From Paenibacillus alvei DSM 29 (GTDB lineage: Bacteria > Bacillota > Bacilli > Paenibacillales > Paenibacillaceae), in assembly GCF_000293805.1 (NCBI RefSeq), contig NZ_AMBZ01000002.1, positions 147,001-211,000 on the forward strand: a DNA stretch of 64,000 nucleotides, in the 5' to 3' direction. Each line of letters opens with the position of its first letter. Position 1 is the first letter of the stretch. The notes below the pieces were generated by a model. It made no database searches, had not been told where the DNA came from, and worked only from the letters and a program-made list of their open reading frames with translations. The position numbers and the translations under genes were made by a program. Of this stretch, positions 1 to 8,681 are shown in pieces.

Positions 1-63
1 CTGGGACATTCTAGGACTCTCGACTCAAAACTTCGGCACAGCTCTGAGAACCTGCCCCTTCCC

Positions 64-91
64 TAAACTTTACCCATTTTCCACCCGATAA
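64..91 (+). promoter_or_regulatory. Sigma-D-like promoter for motAB
   Basis: TAAA at 64-67 and CCCGATAA at 84-91 are separated by 16 bases. The flagellar sigma-D consensus is TAAA-N15-GCCGATAT, so the -10 matches at six of eight positions. It would give a leader of about 200 nt before motA. motAB belong to the sigma-D regulon in B. subtilis, which fits. This is pattern matching only; the first 300 bases hold nothing else I can recognise. Confidence 0.5.
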
Positions 92-303
92 ACATATCAG
101 GAACAGCATCGCGAAAAAAAACTTCGCACAGGTCTGTTGGCATTATCATATTGCTTGCAAAATTGTTGCAAAGAAGGTCCCGCATGAGGCGGATATCATC
201 TTTACATATGAAAAAATAAGAATGTTTGTTCCCTTTTCCATTATACTCTTTTCGTCGATTGGATGCAAATGGGAAACATTGAACGGGAGAGAGGATTATT
301 TCT

Positions 304-1116
304 ATGGACAAAACAACTGTTATTGGTATTCTTGCCGGCTTGGCTGCACTCATCGGGGGCTTCCTATGGGAAGGCGGCCAAATGGGCGGTCTCTGGGAAA
401 AAACGGCTGCACTTATCGTGTTCGGCGGCACGATTGCCGCCGTCGTCATCAGCTTCCCTGGCAAGCGGCTGCGCAGCATTCCGAATGCGCTTAAGATGGC
501 CTTCGGCCGCAGCACTGAGAACCCACAGCAATTAATTGACGACATTGTTGCGATGAGCACTGTCGCTCGTCGCGAAGGTGTACTTGCATTGGAGAACAGC
601 ATCCACAAGCATGACAATGGCTATTTGCGTGATGGTATTATGATGATTGTGGACGGGACCGATCCCGAGCTCGTAAAGCAGATGATGGAGCTGGAGATGG
701 ATGCAATTGAAGAAAAGCATGAAGGTTATGCTAAAATGTTCGAGGCTGCTGGCGGCTATGCGCCAACAATGGGGATCATCGGAACAGTCATGGGACTGAT
801 TCATGTTCTTGCCAATTTGTCGGATCCCTCGACACTTGGGCCATCGATTGCCGTTGCCTTCACAGCTACCTTATACGGTGTTGCAACTGCGAATATTATA
901 TACTTGCCGATTGCAAGCAAAATCAAAGCGCGAAGCATGGAAGACTTGCGTGTGATGGAAATGATCGAATACGGCGTATTAGCAGTACAAGCTGGTGAGA
1001 ACCCGCAACTCATTCGCAAAAAGCTGGGATCGTTCCTGCTTGCCGAAGACTCCTTCGCGCCGCTGAAATTGGTTCCTGAAACAAACCGGGGGATGATCCA
1101 TGAGACGCAGAAATAG
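304..1116 (+). CDS. motA: Flagellar motor stator protein MotA
   Basis: 270 aa inner-membrane stator subunit that, with MotB, conducts ions and drives flagellar rotation. Two hydrophobic helices lie near the N-terminus (about residues 5-20 and 35-52, rich in Gly/Ala, with the motif GGTIAAV) and two more at about 155-175 and 185-205 (GYAPTMGIIGTVMGLIHVL, then AVAFTATLYGVA). These are the classic MotA/ExbB-family signatures, and the charged cytoplasmic loop sits between helices 2 and 3. The ATG at 304 is preceded by a purine-rich site (GGGAGAGAGGA) about 8 bases upstream. The 3' end overlaps motB by 17 bp, so the two are translationally coupled. Length is normal for the family. Confidence 0.97.
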   Translation: MDKTTVIGILAGLAALIGGFLWEGGQMGGLWEKTAALIVFGGTIAAVVISFPGKRLRSIPNALKMAFGRSTENPQQLIDDIVAMSTVARREGVLALENSIHKHDNGYLRDGIMMIVDGTDPELVKQMMELEMDAIEEKHEGYAKMFEAAGGYAPTMGIIGTVMGLIHVLANLSDPSTLGPSIAVAFTATLYGVATANIIYLPIASKIKARSMEDLRVMEMIEYGVLAVQAGENPQLIRKKLGSFLLAEDSFAPLKLVPETNRGMIHETQK

Positions 1117-1912
1117 AAAACAAGCGGCACGCGCTGAAAACCACGAGCGCTGGCTCATTACTTACGCGGATCTCATTACCTTGCTCATGATCTTTTTCGT
1201 CGTCATGTACGCGATGAGTAAAGTTGATGTGGATAAATACGAGTCACTATCTGAAACCCTACAGCTATCCTTCCGAAATACGGATACGTCTTTAAAGGGC
1301 TCTACCATTCTAGATGGAGCTTATTCTAAGCCTGGACAAACTGGGGATAAGCAAAAGCAGCAAGATGGGTCAAGCGGCAAAGACAAAGAGGAAAAAGCGG
1401 TGGCTATCGGTACAATTACGAATAAGGACCTAGCCTTCCGCAAGCAAGAAGCAGAGCTAAAAAACTTTATGGGCGTCATTCAACAGTATGTGGATGACAA
1501 TAAGCTTGGAAGTCAAATTACCGTATCTGATACACCCAAAGGCATCGCCATTCGAATGAGCGACCGCCTGTTGTTCGACCTAAGTCGTGCGGATTTAAAG
1601 GAAAATGCACTGCCACCGCTGAAGAAGCTCGCTACCTTATTTCCTAAGCTGAGCACGTTAATCAGTATCGAAGGGCATACGGATAATTTGCCGTTTGCAC
1701 AAGGCGGACGGTATAAAGATAACTGGGAGCTGTCTGCTGCCCGTGCTCTATCTGTACTTCGCTACTTTGTCGACGACAATAAGCTGGATGCAGACCAATT
1801 CCAAATTGCCGGATATGGGGACACGCGCCCACTTGTGGATAACGATACCGAACAGCATCGACAACAAAATCGGCGTGTAGAGATTATCGTTCTGCGGAAA
1901 ATGATCCAATAA
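1100..1912 (+). CDS. motB: Flagellar motor stator protein MotB
   Basis: 270 aa peptidoglycan-anchored stator subunit. One transmembrane helix follows a basic N-terminus; the motif TYADLITLLMIFFVVMYA contains the ion-translocating aspartate (D24). A low-complexity linker rich in Lys/Gln/Ser/Asp occupies about residues 75-105, and a C-terminal OmpA-like peptidoglycan-binding domain carries the motifs IEGHTDNLPF and NRRVEI. It is transcribed with motA (17-bp overlap) and followed by a hairpin terminator at 2096-2143. The 3' third of the gene also contains two perfect minus-strand DnaA-box 9-mers (1228-1236 and 1834-1842). Confidence 0.97.
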   Translation: MRRRNRKQAARAENHERWLITYADLITLLMIFFVVMYAMSKVDVDKYESLSETLQLSFRNTDTSLKGSTILDGAYSKPGQTGDKQKQQDGSSGKDKEEKAVAIGTITNKDLAFRKQEAELKNFMGVIQQYVDDNKLGSQITVSDTPKGIAIRMSDRLLFDLSRADLKENALPPLKKLATLFPKLSTLISIEGHTDNLPFAQGGRYKDNWELSAARALSVLRYFVDDNKLDADQFQIAGYGDTRPLVDNDTEQHRQQNRRVEIIVLRKMIQ

Positions 1913-1941
1913 GCGAGTAGTTAACAGCTCCACCAAAATGG

Positions 1942-2057
1942 TTATCCAGTAGTTATGCACAAGGGAAACTGGACTTATCCACTTTATTCACGGATTTATC
2001 TACAGAATGTTAACAACTTGTCGACAATATCATCGTTTTCACTTGATTTTATCCACA
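1942..2057 (+). promoter_or_regulatory. Cluster of DnaA-box-like 9-mers
   Basis: The motB-minJ gap holds six same-orientation matches to TTATCCACA: 1942-1950 (two mismatches), 1953-1961 (TTATGCACA, allowed by TTATNCACA), 1975-1983 (one mismatch), 1984-1992 (TTATTCACG), 1996-2004 (TTATCTACA) and 2049-2057 (perfect). The first five start 11, 22, 9 and 12 bases apart, close to helical phasing. Further perfect boxes lie at 2266-2274 (plus orientation) and at 1228-1236 and 1834-1842 (minus orientation). No dnaA or dnaN lies nearby, so this is not an obvious oriC; a DnaA-binding or titration locus like those of B. subtilis is the likeliest reading. Confidence 0.6.
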
Positions 2058-2095
2058 ATCCACAAGAGTTCTAAATTCGACTCATAAAAAACAAA

Positions 2096-2143
2096 GGGAT
2101 TGACCAGTGCAGCTGTAAACAGCATTTGGTCAATCTCTTTTTA
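2096..2143 (+). terminator. Bidirectional terminator between motB and minJ
   Basis: GGGATTGACCA and TGGTCAATCTC pair across an inner GCTGT/ACAGC stem, followed by TTTTTATT on the plus strand. On the minus strand the same stem is followed by CCCTTTGTTTTTT, so it can serve both convergent genes. Confidence 0.85.
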
Positions 2144-2255
2144 TTATCGATTCGACACCTATGGTCGATATTATTGTACCAACATATATCAAGCTCGGTA
2201 TTTTATCCAATAAACATCCTACTACAAAAAATAAGATGAATGAAAGAAACTCTCG

Positions 2256-3638
2256 CTATGCCCGATTATCCACATCTGCAGAGATCGATGCTTTCCCAGC
2301 ATCCACAGCGCCTTCTGCCTTGTCCGCAGACTGACTACCGCTATCTACATTCTCTTGCTGCTTGCACTTCGCCCCGCGCTTGGAACGAGTCCACGGCACA
2401 CGCAAAAAGGAAAATAAGGATAGCGCCCGTGTCACTGCTACATATTCGACATGATCATCCGGAGCCAGCAATACACCCAGTTGATGATGATCGCCTGCGT
2501 AAATGGCTCTCTGCAGGAACCGAACCTCACCTGCTAAGTTGTTGACTTCAAGCTTGCAAAATGCTGCGTTCATTCGCAGCGCCTGGTGCAACTCCTCTTT
2601 TGTCCTCACCTTAATGCCATTTACCTTTACAATGACTTCCCCCTGCACGATACCAAGCTCTGCTGCAGGACTTTTAGGAAGTACCGCCAAAATGCGAAGT
2701 CCACCCGCATCTTGCGTGAACACCGGACTATGTTCTGCCTCTTCCCTGCGACTCAGCCATATCAGGCCCTCATGCATCCCCAGCGCAGCAATTGCAGCTA
2801 CAGGGACAAGCGGCGGCCACCAAGCAGCAGCTAGAGATACGGCCAGCAGCAGCGCTGCATATGCGAACAATCGCGTGCTGCTTAGCGCAGCCTTCTGCTG
2901 CGGAAGCTTCGTGAACGTCAGCTCTGAGAAGCCGACGACGACAGGAAATGCAACTAACATCCAGCCCTGCTGCCACAGATCTCCGCCAAACAGCGGCGTC
3001 CAAGGCAAGGCTGCTCCATCGCTCGAGGCTGGAAAGAGCAGGAGCAGCGGCACTGGCCACATGCTCTGCATGCGATAAGCGCCTACTACGCGTCCGCGTT
3101 TGCTCTCTATAAACATCGGGCCAGCCATTTGCGCTGCCTGTTTGCGGATAAGCACAGCTTCAGCGGCATGCAGCAAAGCAACAAGCACCAGCAGACCTGC
3201 CGCGTCCATCCCGCGAACAGAAGCAACTGCATCTCCATGCCAGCCTTCCGGATTCCATGCAGTCCCCCAGATGTTCAATCCAAATTGAATAAGCGCAAGC
3301 ATGCTCGCTGCATACGCAAGACATAGGAAACGAACACGTACAAGCAGCAGCACGAGCGCAATCATCCATAGCAGTATGATGACTTCACGCGATAGAGTCA
3401 CACCGAGGCCAATCGAAGCGAATGAAACGAGGATCCCTGCAATCAAGCCACCAAGCCAAGCATGCCAGGTGTGGGTTATCCAACTATGCATCTTCACGGC
3501 AAATAACCTTCGCTCCAGGATGACCTGCCTGCGATAATGCAAGGCAATAAGAAGAATGGACAGCCAATAAAATGGTGACAGCAGCCACTGCAATAGAGCC
3601 TCTCCCACTCGAACACCGATATCGATAAGCAGGTTCAC
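2256..3638 (-). CDS. minJ: PDZ-domain membrane protein, MinJ-like
   Basis: 460 aa polytopic membrane protein with about eight hydrophobic segments in residues 10-300, a PDZ domain at about 305-385 (GGLRILAVLPKSPAAELGIVQGEVIVKVNG), and a charged, low-complexity C-terminal tail. In B. subtilis MinJ has this layout, bridges DivIVA and MinD at the septum, and lies beside ctpB as here. The tail after the PDZ is somewhat longer than I expect for MinJ. The start is GTG at 3638 behind GGAGAGGGG. Assignment rests on architecture plus gene order; Paenibacillus annotations often call it simply a PDZ protein. Confidence 0.75.
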   Translation of the reverse strand: MNLLIDIGVRVGEALLQWLLSPFYWLSILLIALHYRRQVILERRLFAVKMHSWITHTWHAWLGGLIAGILVSFASIGLGVTLSREVIILLWMIALVLLLVRVRFLCLAYAASMLALIQFGLNIWGTAWNPEGWHGDAVASVRGMDAAGLLVLVALLHAAEAVLIRKQAAQMAGPMFIESKRGRVVGAYRMQSMWPVPLLLLFPASSDGAALPWTPLFGGDLWQQGWMLVAFPVVVGFSELTFTKLPQQKAALSSTRLFAYAALLLAVSLAAAWWPPLVPVAAIAALGMHEGLIWLSRREEAEHSPVFTQDAGGLRILAVLPKSPAAELGIVQGEVIVKVNGIKVRTKEELHQALRMNAAFCKLEVNNLAGEVRFLQRAIYAGDHHQLGVLLAPDDHVEYVAVTRALSLFSFLRVPWTRSKRGAKCKQQENVDSGSQSADKAEGAVDAGKASISADVDNRA

Positions 3639-3868
3639 TTGATTCGCCCCTCTCCATCACCAATTAGACAGTGCATTCCAACTGTGTTCACAAACATGCT
3701 ACCTATTTGCTGCCTATACGCAGCCTTTCTTGCCTTCAAGCTCACCAACCATCTTGCATTCAAACTATATTCCCACTTTCTTTACACCCTTTGTTACAAC
3801 ATAAACACTCGCACATCATGCGTTCACGTATCCATTTACCCGAAAATTAAACCTTACAATCAAAAGAA

Positions 3869-3902
3869 AAGAAGGCCGAAGCCGAGGCTTGCGACCTTCT
3901 TT
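3869..3902 (-). terminator. Terminator of ctpB operon
   Basis: AAGAAGG.CG.AGCC pairs with GGCT.CG.CCTTCTT, followed on the minus strand by TTTTCTTTT. It closes the ftsE-ftsX-M23-ctpB transcription unit just before minJ, implying minJ has its own start in the 230-bp gap that follows. Confidence 0.85.
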
Positions 3903-3916
3903 ATATTCGACAGCGT

Positions 3917-5353
3917 TTAGCGGATTTCCTTCTTAAGCACATCAACCGCCTTATGCAGCTGTGCATCATTTTGCGGATCCCGCATCGCCTTAATAATAGC
4001 CTGCTCTAACTGCTCGCCAGTCTTTACATCTACCTTGCCTGTAACGTTCAACTTATATGCTTGCTGGAACGCCTTAACGGCTGCTTCGGTCTCTTTGGAG
4101 AAATAGCCATCCTTACGTCCAGGCTTATAACCAAGCCCGTCAAGCATAATCTGAATGTTCTTCACATGCTCATTGTTCATATCGAAAGCAAGTGTTAGAT
4201 CCTTGGCTACAGGAGCGACATAATAGAAATCAGGCTGCTGCACAGCAACATCCGGTTCAATGCCCTTCTGATGGATCCAATTGCCCTGCGGCGTCAGCCA
4301 TTTCGCAATCGTAATCTTGATCAAGCCGCCATCCCCAGAATTATAACTTGTCTGTACGGTTCCCTTGCCGAACGTATGCTCACCGATAAGCTTCGCTCCA
4401 GCCGATTCCTTCAGCGCACTAGCCATAATTTCAGAGGCGCTAGCACTGCCCTTATTCGTCAGCATTGCAACCGGATAAGGCTTCAGTTTCGCTGTTCCCT
4501 TGGATACATAGCTGCTGCGTTCTTTGTTCCGATCCTCCACTTGCACAATCGATTTGCCTTCCGGAACGAACAGCTCCGTCATCTTCTGGACAATATCGAG
4601 CACGCCGCCCGGATTATTACGGACATCGATTACAAGCCCCTTCATTCCTTGCTTCTCCAGCTTCTCCAGTTCTTCCTTGAAGCGTTCGAATGTGTTAAGT
4701 GAAAATTGGCGAATTTCGATATATCCGATGCTTCCATCAAGCATTTTTGGATATACGGTCTCCATATCGACCTCACCCCGAACGACAACGAGCTCAAGTG
4801 GAGCCGCTTGCCCAGCACGTTTAATGAGGATTTTAGCTTTTGTCCCTTTTGGACCGCGAATTTTCGCTACGGCTTCATTCAAGCTCTTGCCTTCCAGACT
4901 TTCTCCATTTACGGAAATAAGCACATCCTTCGGCTTTACGCCAGCCTTTTCAGCTGGGGATCCCTTGATAGGAGATACAACCGTTACTTCGCCGTTCTCC
5001 ATCGTTACTTCCGCACCAATACCAGTAAAAGCTCCTTCAATGCTGTGATTGAATTGCTCAGCTTCCTCTTTCTCCATAAAGGAGGAATATGGATCGTTAA
5101 GCGCAGCGATCATGCCGTGAACAGCACCGTTCACAATCTTGTTGCGATCAATGGCGGTAACATATTTATTCTCGATAATGCCTAACGCCGAGCTCAGCTT
5201 CTGCATCTCGCTTGCTGATAAGCCATTGCCTGTCGATGCAGCTTGTCCACCACTCGCAAATATCGGCAAATCCATTACTGTAAACGTTAAGGCACTGCCT
5301 GTCAGCATTGCCGCTCCCACTAACAGAGCGACGGTCCGCCCTTTGAATGACAT
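3917..5353 (-). CDS. ctpB: Carboxy-terminal processing serine protease, CtpB-like (S41)
   Basis: 478 aa secreted or membrane-anchored protease. An N-terminal hydrophobic signal/anchor (about residues 8-32) is followed by a PDZ domain (about 100-180, with GIGAEV and GSPAEKAGVKPKDVL) and the S41 catalytic domain. The Ser/Lys dyad is visible as GSASASEI (nucleophile probably S305) and HTFGKGTVQ (K330), with the conserved Gln four residues on. A C-terminal peptidoglycan-binding domain (about 385-450, NIQIMLDGLGYKPGRKDGYFS) follows. B. subtilis CtpB is about the same length and cleaves SpoIVFA during sporulation. It is last in the ftsE-ftsX-M23 operon, 82 bp after the M23 gene. The ATG at 5353 has an AGGCGGTG site. 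Confidence 0.92.
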   Translation of the reverse strand: MSFKGRTVALLVGAAMLTGSALTFTVMDLPIFASGGQAASTGNGLSASEMQKLSSALGIIENKYVTAIDRNKIVNGAVHGMIAALNDPYSSFMEKEEAEQFNHSIEGAFTGIGAEVTMENGEVTVVSPIKGSPAEKAGVKPKDVLISVNGESLEGKSLNEAVAKIRGPKGTKAKILIKRAGQAAPLELVVVRGEVDMETVYPKMLDGSIGYIEIRQFSLNTFERFKEELEKLEKQGMKGLVIDVRNNPGGVLDIVQKMTELFVPEGKSIVQVEDRNKERSSYVSKGTAKLKPYPVAMLTNKGSASASEIMASALKESAGAKLIGEHTFGKGTVQTSYNSGDGGLIKITIAKWLTPQGNWIHQKGIEPDVAVQQPDFYYVAPVAKDLTLAFDMNNEHVKNIQIMLDGLGYKPGRKDGYFSKETEAAVKAFQQAYKLNVTGKVDVKTGEQLEQAIIKAMRDPQNDAQLHKAVDVLKKEIR

Positions 5354-5435
5354 CGAATCACCGCCTTTGTATTCCCTATGTTCCGTATGCTTGCTCAGAC
5401 AACATTCGTTTTAGTATATGCCGAAGCTGCCATTT

Positions 5436-6671
5436 TTATTTCAAGTAAGGCCGTGGATCAACCTGTTCCTTATTCACGAGAACTTCGAAATGCAGGTGGT
5501 TACCTGTCGCGCGTCCCGTGGCGCCTACCTCCGCAATCTTGTCGCCGCGAGAAACTTGGTCGCCCTTCTTCACTTTAATGCCCCCATTGCGGATATGACC
5601 GTATAACGTCCATAAACCATTACCGTGATCAATGATGACACAATTACCATATCCTGACCACCATTCAGCCAATGTAACCGTCCCTGATTCAGCAGCATAA
5701 ATATCCGTTCCTCCAGGCGTAGCCATATCCAGCCCACTATGGAACGCGCCTTGCCGTCCAGTGATCGGATCTTTCCGCGAGCCGAACTCAGAAGAGATAT
5801 AATAATCGGCATGAAGCGGAACTGCTAATTGCCCGCCGGAATATGCAGCACTCGGATTGCTTCTTGGCTTCGGTCTAGGCGATTCCTTCGGCTTCATCAG
5901 CTCATTCTTCTTCCGAAGAAGATCAGCACGCTTTGAGGCAAATTCAATAAGCAGCGCGCGTTGTTCCTCGCTCGCTTCATCCGATTCGTCAATCTGCTTG
6001 TTATAGCTTGCGATCATGACTTCCTTTTCTTTTTCCTTCAGCATTAAGTCTTTCTTCGCATTATCAAGCTTTGCATACAACAGCTTTACTTGCTTCAAGT
6101 TGGTCTCGATTTCTTGCTTTTTCTGCACAACCAGTTGCTTGTCACGCTTATGCTCCGCCAAGATTTCCTTATCGTTCTCCGCAATCGACTGCAGAGAATC
6201 AAACCGATCAAGGAAGTCAGAGAAGCTAGTGGCGCTAAACAACACATCTATGTAAGACACAACTCCGTTCGTATACATTAATCGAACACGTGTATCCAAT
6301 AAATTTTCACGATCCTCAATGCGCTTATTCACTTTTTGCAGCTCATCTGCCGCTTGAGCAAGATTCAGCTCGGTAGTATCAATTTGATGAGCGACATTCG
6401 CCATCTCACTTGCTTTTTTATCAATCTCAGACAGCAGGTAGTCCATATCCTTCTTCGTCTTCCCAAGCAGCTTTGTTGCTTCAGCCTTCATAGTCTTTGC
6501 TTCCTGCTGCTTGTTTTCTGCCTGGCGCATCTCGTTCTGAAGCTGCTTCAATTGCTGATTGACCTTATCCAACTCCGATGCTTGTCCCGTTGTTGGCGGC
6601 ACCATTGAGAAGAGAATCGCAAAGCTAGCGAATAACATGAACCACTTTTTAAAATCTGTTCCCCGTTTCAA
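5436..6671 (-). CDS. M23 murein hydrolase / EnvC-like factor linked to FtsEX
   Basis: 411 aa exported protein. The signal sequence (about 8-30) is followed by a long coiled coil (about 30-260) and a C-terminal LytM/M23 domain with all zinc ligands present: HSGLD (H311, D315) and HLHFE (H392, H394), plus the YGH histidine. This layout is that of EnvC-type or catalytic M23 hydrolases controlled by FtsEX, and the gene directly follows ftsE-ftsX. Because the zinc ligands are intact, it may be an active endopeptidase rather than a pure activator. The start is TTG at 6671 with AGGAGG nine bases upstream. The functional link to FtsX is inferred from position. Confidence 0.88.
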   Translation of the reverse strand: MKRGTDFKKWFMLFASFAILFSMVPPTTGQASELDKVNQQLKQLQNEMRQAENKQQEAKTMKAEATKLLGKTKKDMDYLLSEIDKKASEMANVAHQIDTTELNLAQAADELQKVNKRIEDRENLLDTRVRLMYTNGVVSYIDVLFSATSFSDFLDRFDSLQSIAENDKEILAEHKRDKQLVVQKKQEIETNLKQVKLLYAKLDNAKKDLMLKEKEKEVMIASYNKQIDESDEASEEQRALLIEFASKRADLLRKKNELMKPKESPRPKPRSNPSAAYSGGQLAVPLHADYYISSEFGSRKDPITGRQGAFHSGLDMATPGGTDIYAAESGTVTLAEWWSGYGNCVIIDHGNGLWTLYGHIRNGGIKVKKGDQVSRGDKIAEVGATGRATGNHLHFEVLVNKEQVDPRPYLK

Positions 6672-6734
6672 TCCGATGTTCCTCCTATTCTCCCCGATTG
6701 GGACTAGCGCTCAAACAGTCACTACACGATAACG

Positions 6735-7646
6735 CTATACTTTCAAAAATTTACGAATGGAGATTGTACTTCCCCACATGCCGATCAAAATGCCCAATGC
6801 TACTAGCGAGCTGCCGACAAGCAGCCATGCATCCTGAAGTGGGACAAGCTTAACCATTTGCAAGCCCAGCTCAAAATTCGTCACGAGCTGCTGATATCCG
6901 TAAAATAGAATTCCAACTGTAAGTAATGAGCCTAACAGCCCTATAAGAGCCCCTTCTACGAAGAACGGCCCTCGGATGAAGGAATTGGTTGCCCCTACAA
7001 GTTTCATAATGCTGAGCTCGCGTTGGCGCGCCATAATCGTAACTTTAATCGTATTTGAGATAAGAAACATGGCGGTTACAGCCAAACCCGCTACAATGAT
7101 CAACCCAAAGTTGCGAACAGTTGCCGTGACCTTTAACAGTGTGTCGACGGTACCCTTCCCGTAATTGACCTTCCACAGCGGCTTCGCACTATTCGTATCA
7201 TTAATGGCATTAATCTTCTTAGCAACCATGCTAATTGTTGCCGGATCATATACCTCTACCGTGAAGGAATCCGGCAATGGATTCGTCTCTTTCGTATAGC
7301 CGTTGAGCAGTTCCTTGCCATCCTCGCCCAAGTTTTCCTGCAGCATCTTCATGCCTTCTTCCTTGGAAACCGAGATGACCTTGCTTACCTCCGACATATT
7401 GCCGATATCTGTAGCGAGCAACTCCTTCTGTTCCTTTGTCACATCAAGCTTAAGGAAAACTCGGATTTGCACTTTGTTGTCAATCTGCTTCGTCATTTCA
7501 TTCACATTCAGCGACAACAGCATGAACACACCTAAAATAAACAACGAGATAACAATGGAGCTAACCGATGCGAACGACATCCAGCCGTTGCGTAATATGC
7601 TCTTGCTTCCTTCTCTGACATGGCGGGTAAGTGAATTAAAAATCAT
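6735..7646 (-). CDS. ftsX: Cell division ABC transporter permease FtsX
   Basis: 303 aa permease-like protein that transmits FtsE ATPase cycles to extracytoplasmic hydrolases. A cytoplasmic N-terminus (MIFNSLTRHVREGSKSI) leads to a first membrane helix (about 25-50), a large extracellular loop, and three helices in the C-terminal half (including LIIVAGLAVTAMFLISNTIKV). I place the start at the ATG at 7646: it opens the canonical FtsX N-terminus, overlaps the end of ftsE by 11 bp and has a GGGGG site about 10 bases away. An in-frame TTG further upstream only adds 11 non-conserved residues. Confidence 0.95.
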   Translation of the reverse strand: MIFNSLTRHVREGSKSILRNGWMSFASVSSIVISLFILGVFMLLSLNVNEMTKQIDNKVQIRVFLKLDVTKEQKELLATDIGNMSEVSKVISVSKEEGMKMLQENLGEDGKELLNGYTKETNPLPDSFTVEVYDPATISMVAKKINAINDTNSAKPLWKVNYGKGTVDTLLKVTATVRNFGLIIVAGLAVTAMFLISNTIKVTIMARQRELSIMKLVGATNSFIRGPFFVEGALIGLLGSLLTVGILFYGYQQLVTNFELGLQMVKLVPLQDAWLLVGSSLVALGILIGMWGSTISIRKFLKV

Positions 7647-8322
7647 AGCCGTATTCCCCCCGCGCCTCGTCACGTACAATTAAGCCTTGTTCGATTGCAA
7701 TAACCCGCTTGCGCATCGAGTTGACGATATCTTTATTGTGAGTTGCCATGACGATTGTTGTGCCGCGGAAATTAATTTCCTCAAGCAGCTTCATAATGCC
7801 CCATGATGTCTCTGGATCGAGGTTCCCCGTGGGCTCGTCCGCCACAATCACGGAAGGATTGTTTACGATAGCTCTAGCTATGGCAACGCGCTGCTGTTCC
7901 CCTCCGGACAACTGCGCCGGCAGACTGTTCATCTTATGCTTCAAGCCAACCAGCTCCAGCACCTCAGGTACACGGCGCTTAATGACCTTCTTCGGCGCTT
8001 CGATAACCTCCATGGCAAAAGCAACATTCTCATAGGCTGTCAGCTTCGGCAGAAGTCTGAAGTCCTGGAACACGACGCCGATATTGCGCCGCACATAAGG
8101 AATTTTGCGCTGCTTCAACTTGCCGATATTGAATCCACTTACGAAAATTTGCCCTTTTGTGGGCACTTCTTCTCTATAGATCAATTTCATGAACGTCGAT
8201 TTCCCTGCTCCCGACGGTCCGACCAAGTAGACGAATTCATCCTTATCAATTTGGACGGATATGCCGCGCAATGCGTGAGAGCCGTCTTGGTACGTTTTCC
8301 ATACATCTTGCATTTCTATCAA
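7636..8322 (-). CDS. ftsE: Cell division ATP-binding protein FtsE
   Basis: 228 aa ABC ATPase with Walker A GPSGAGKS (about 36-43), signature LSGGEQQR (about 139), Walker B VIVADEPTG (about 160) and the switch histidine in MATHNKD. It is the expected length for FtsE and is coupled to ftsX. I keep the TTG at 8322 because MIEM is the usual FtsE opening and an AGGGTG site lies 7 bases upstream; an ATG three codons in is the alternative. It is the first gene of ftsE-ftsX-M23-ctpB. Confidence 0.96.
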   Translation of the reverse strand: MIEMQDVWKTYQDGSHALRGISVQIDKDEFVYLVGPSGAGKSTFMKLIYREEVPTKGQIFVSGFNIGKLKQRKIPYVRRNIGVVFQDFRLLPKLTAYENVAFAMEVIEAPKKVIKRRVPEVLELVGLKHKMNSLPAQLSGGEQQRVAIARAIVNNPSVIVADEPTGNLDPETSWGIMKLLEEINFRGTTIVMATHNKDIVNSMRKRVIAIEQGLIVRDEARGEYGYDF

Positions 8323-8681
8323 ATGATCACACCCTAAGTTTAAAAGATCAGCTAATATACATTCGACATAAGTGCCCCAATTCCTTTAAAAGAAAGGAAA
8401 TTTCAACATCTTTTTACGCATTGCTCCACAATCAGCTACATATAGCGGCTATCGCCGTCGGATTTGCGTCTTTCTAAATTTCCTCATTACTGCGCAATTG
8501 TCCCCCTTTGTATTTTTGGAATAGTAAGAACTCTCATTTCCGTTTCCTAGTGCATTAGTAAAGTTTAGCGTGCAAGTCGCATATAGTATGAAAATGAACG
8601 ATTCCGCCTATATGGATTGGAAGCATATTTGGAATACGGACGATTTTTTCTTTATTTTTTCATAAGCAGGAGGCTGTTGCA
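8323..8681. other. Divergent intergenic region ftsE / VanW gene
   Basis: About 360 bases must carry the promoters of two divergent genes. I found no convincing -35/-10 pair. A short A/T-rich inverted repeat (TTCCTTT ... AAAGGAA) lies near 8381-8400. Nothing else is recognisable. Confidence 0.4.

Noticed and set aside
1..303. Long minus-strand frame (63-617) overlapping motA
   Set aside because: Antisense to motA with Ser/Pro-rich composition and no start signals.
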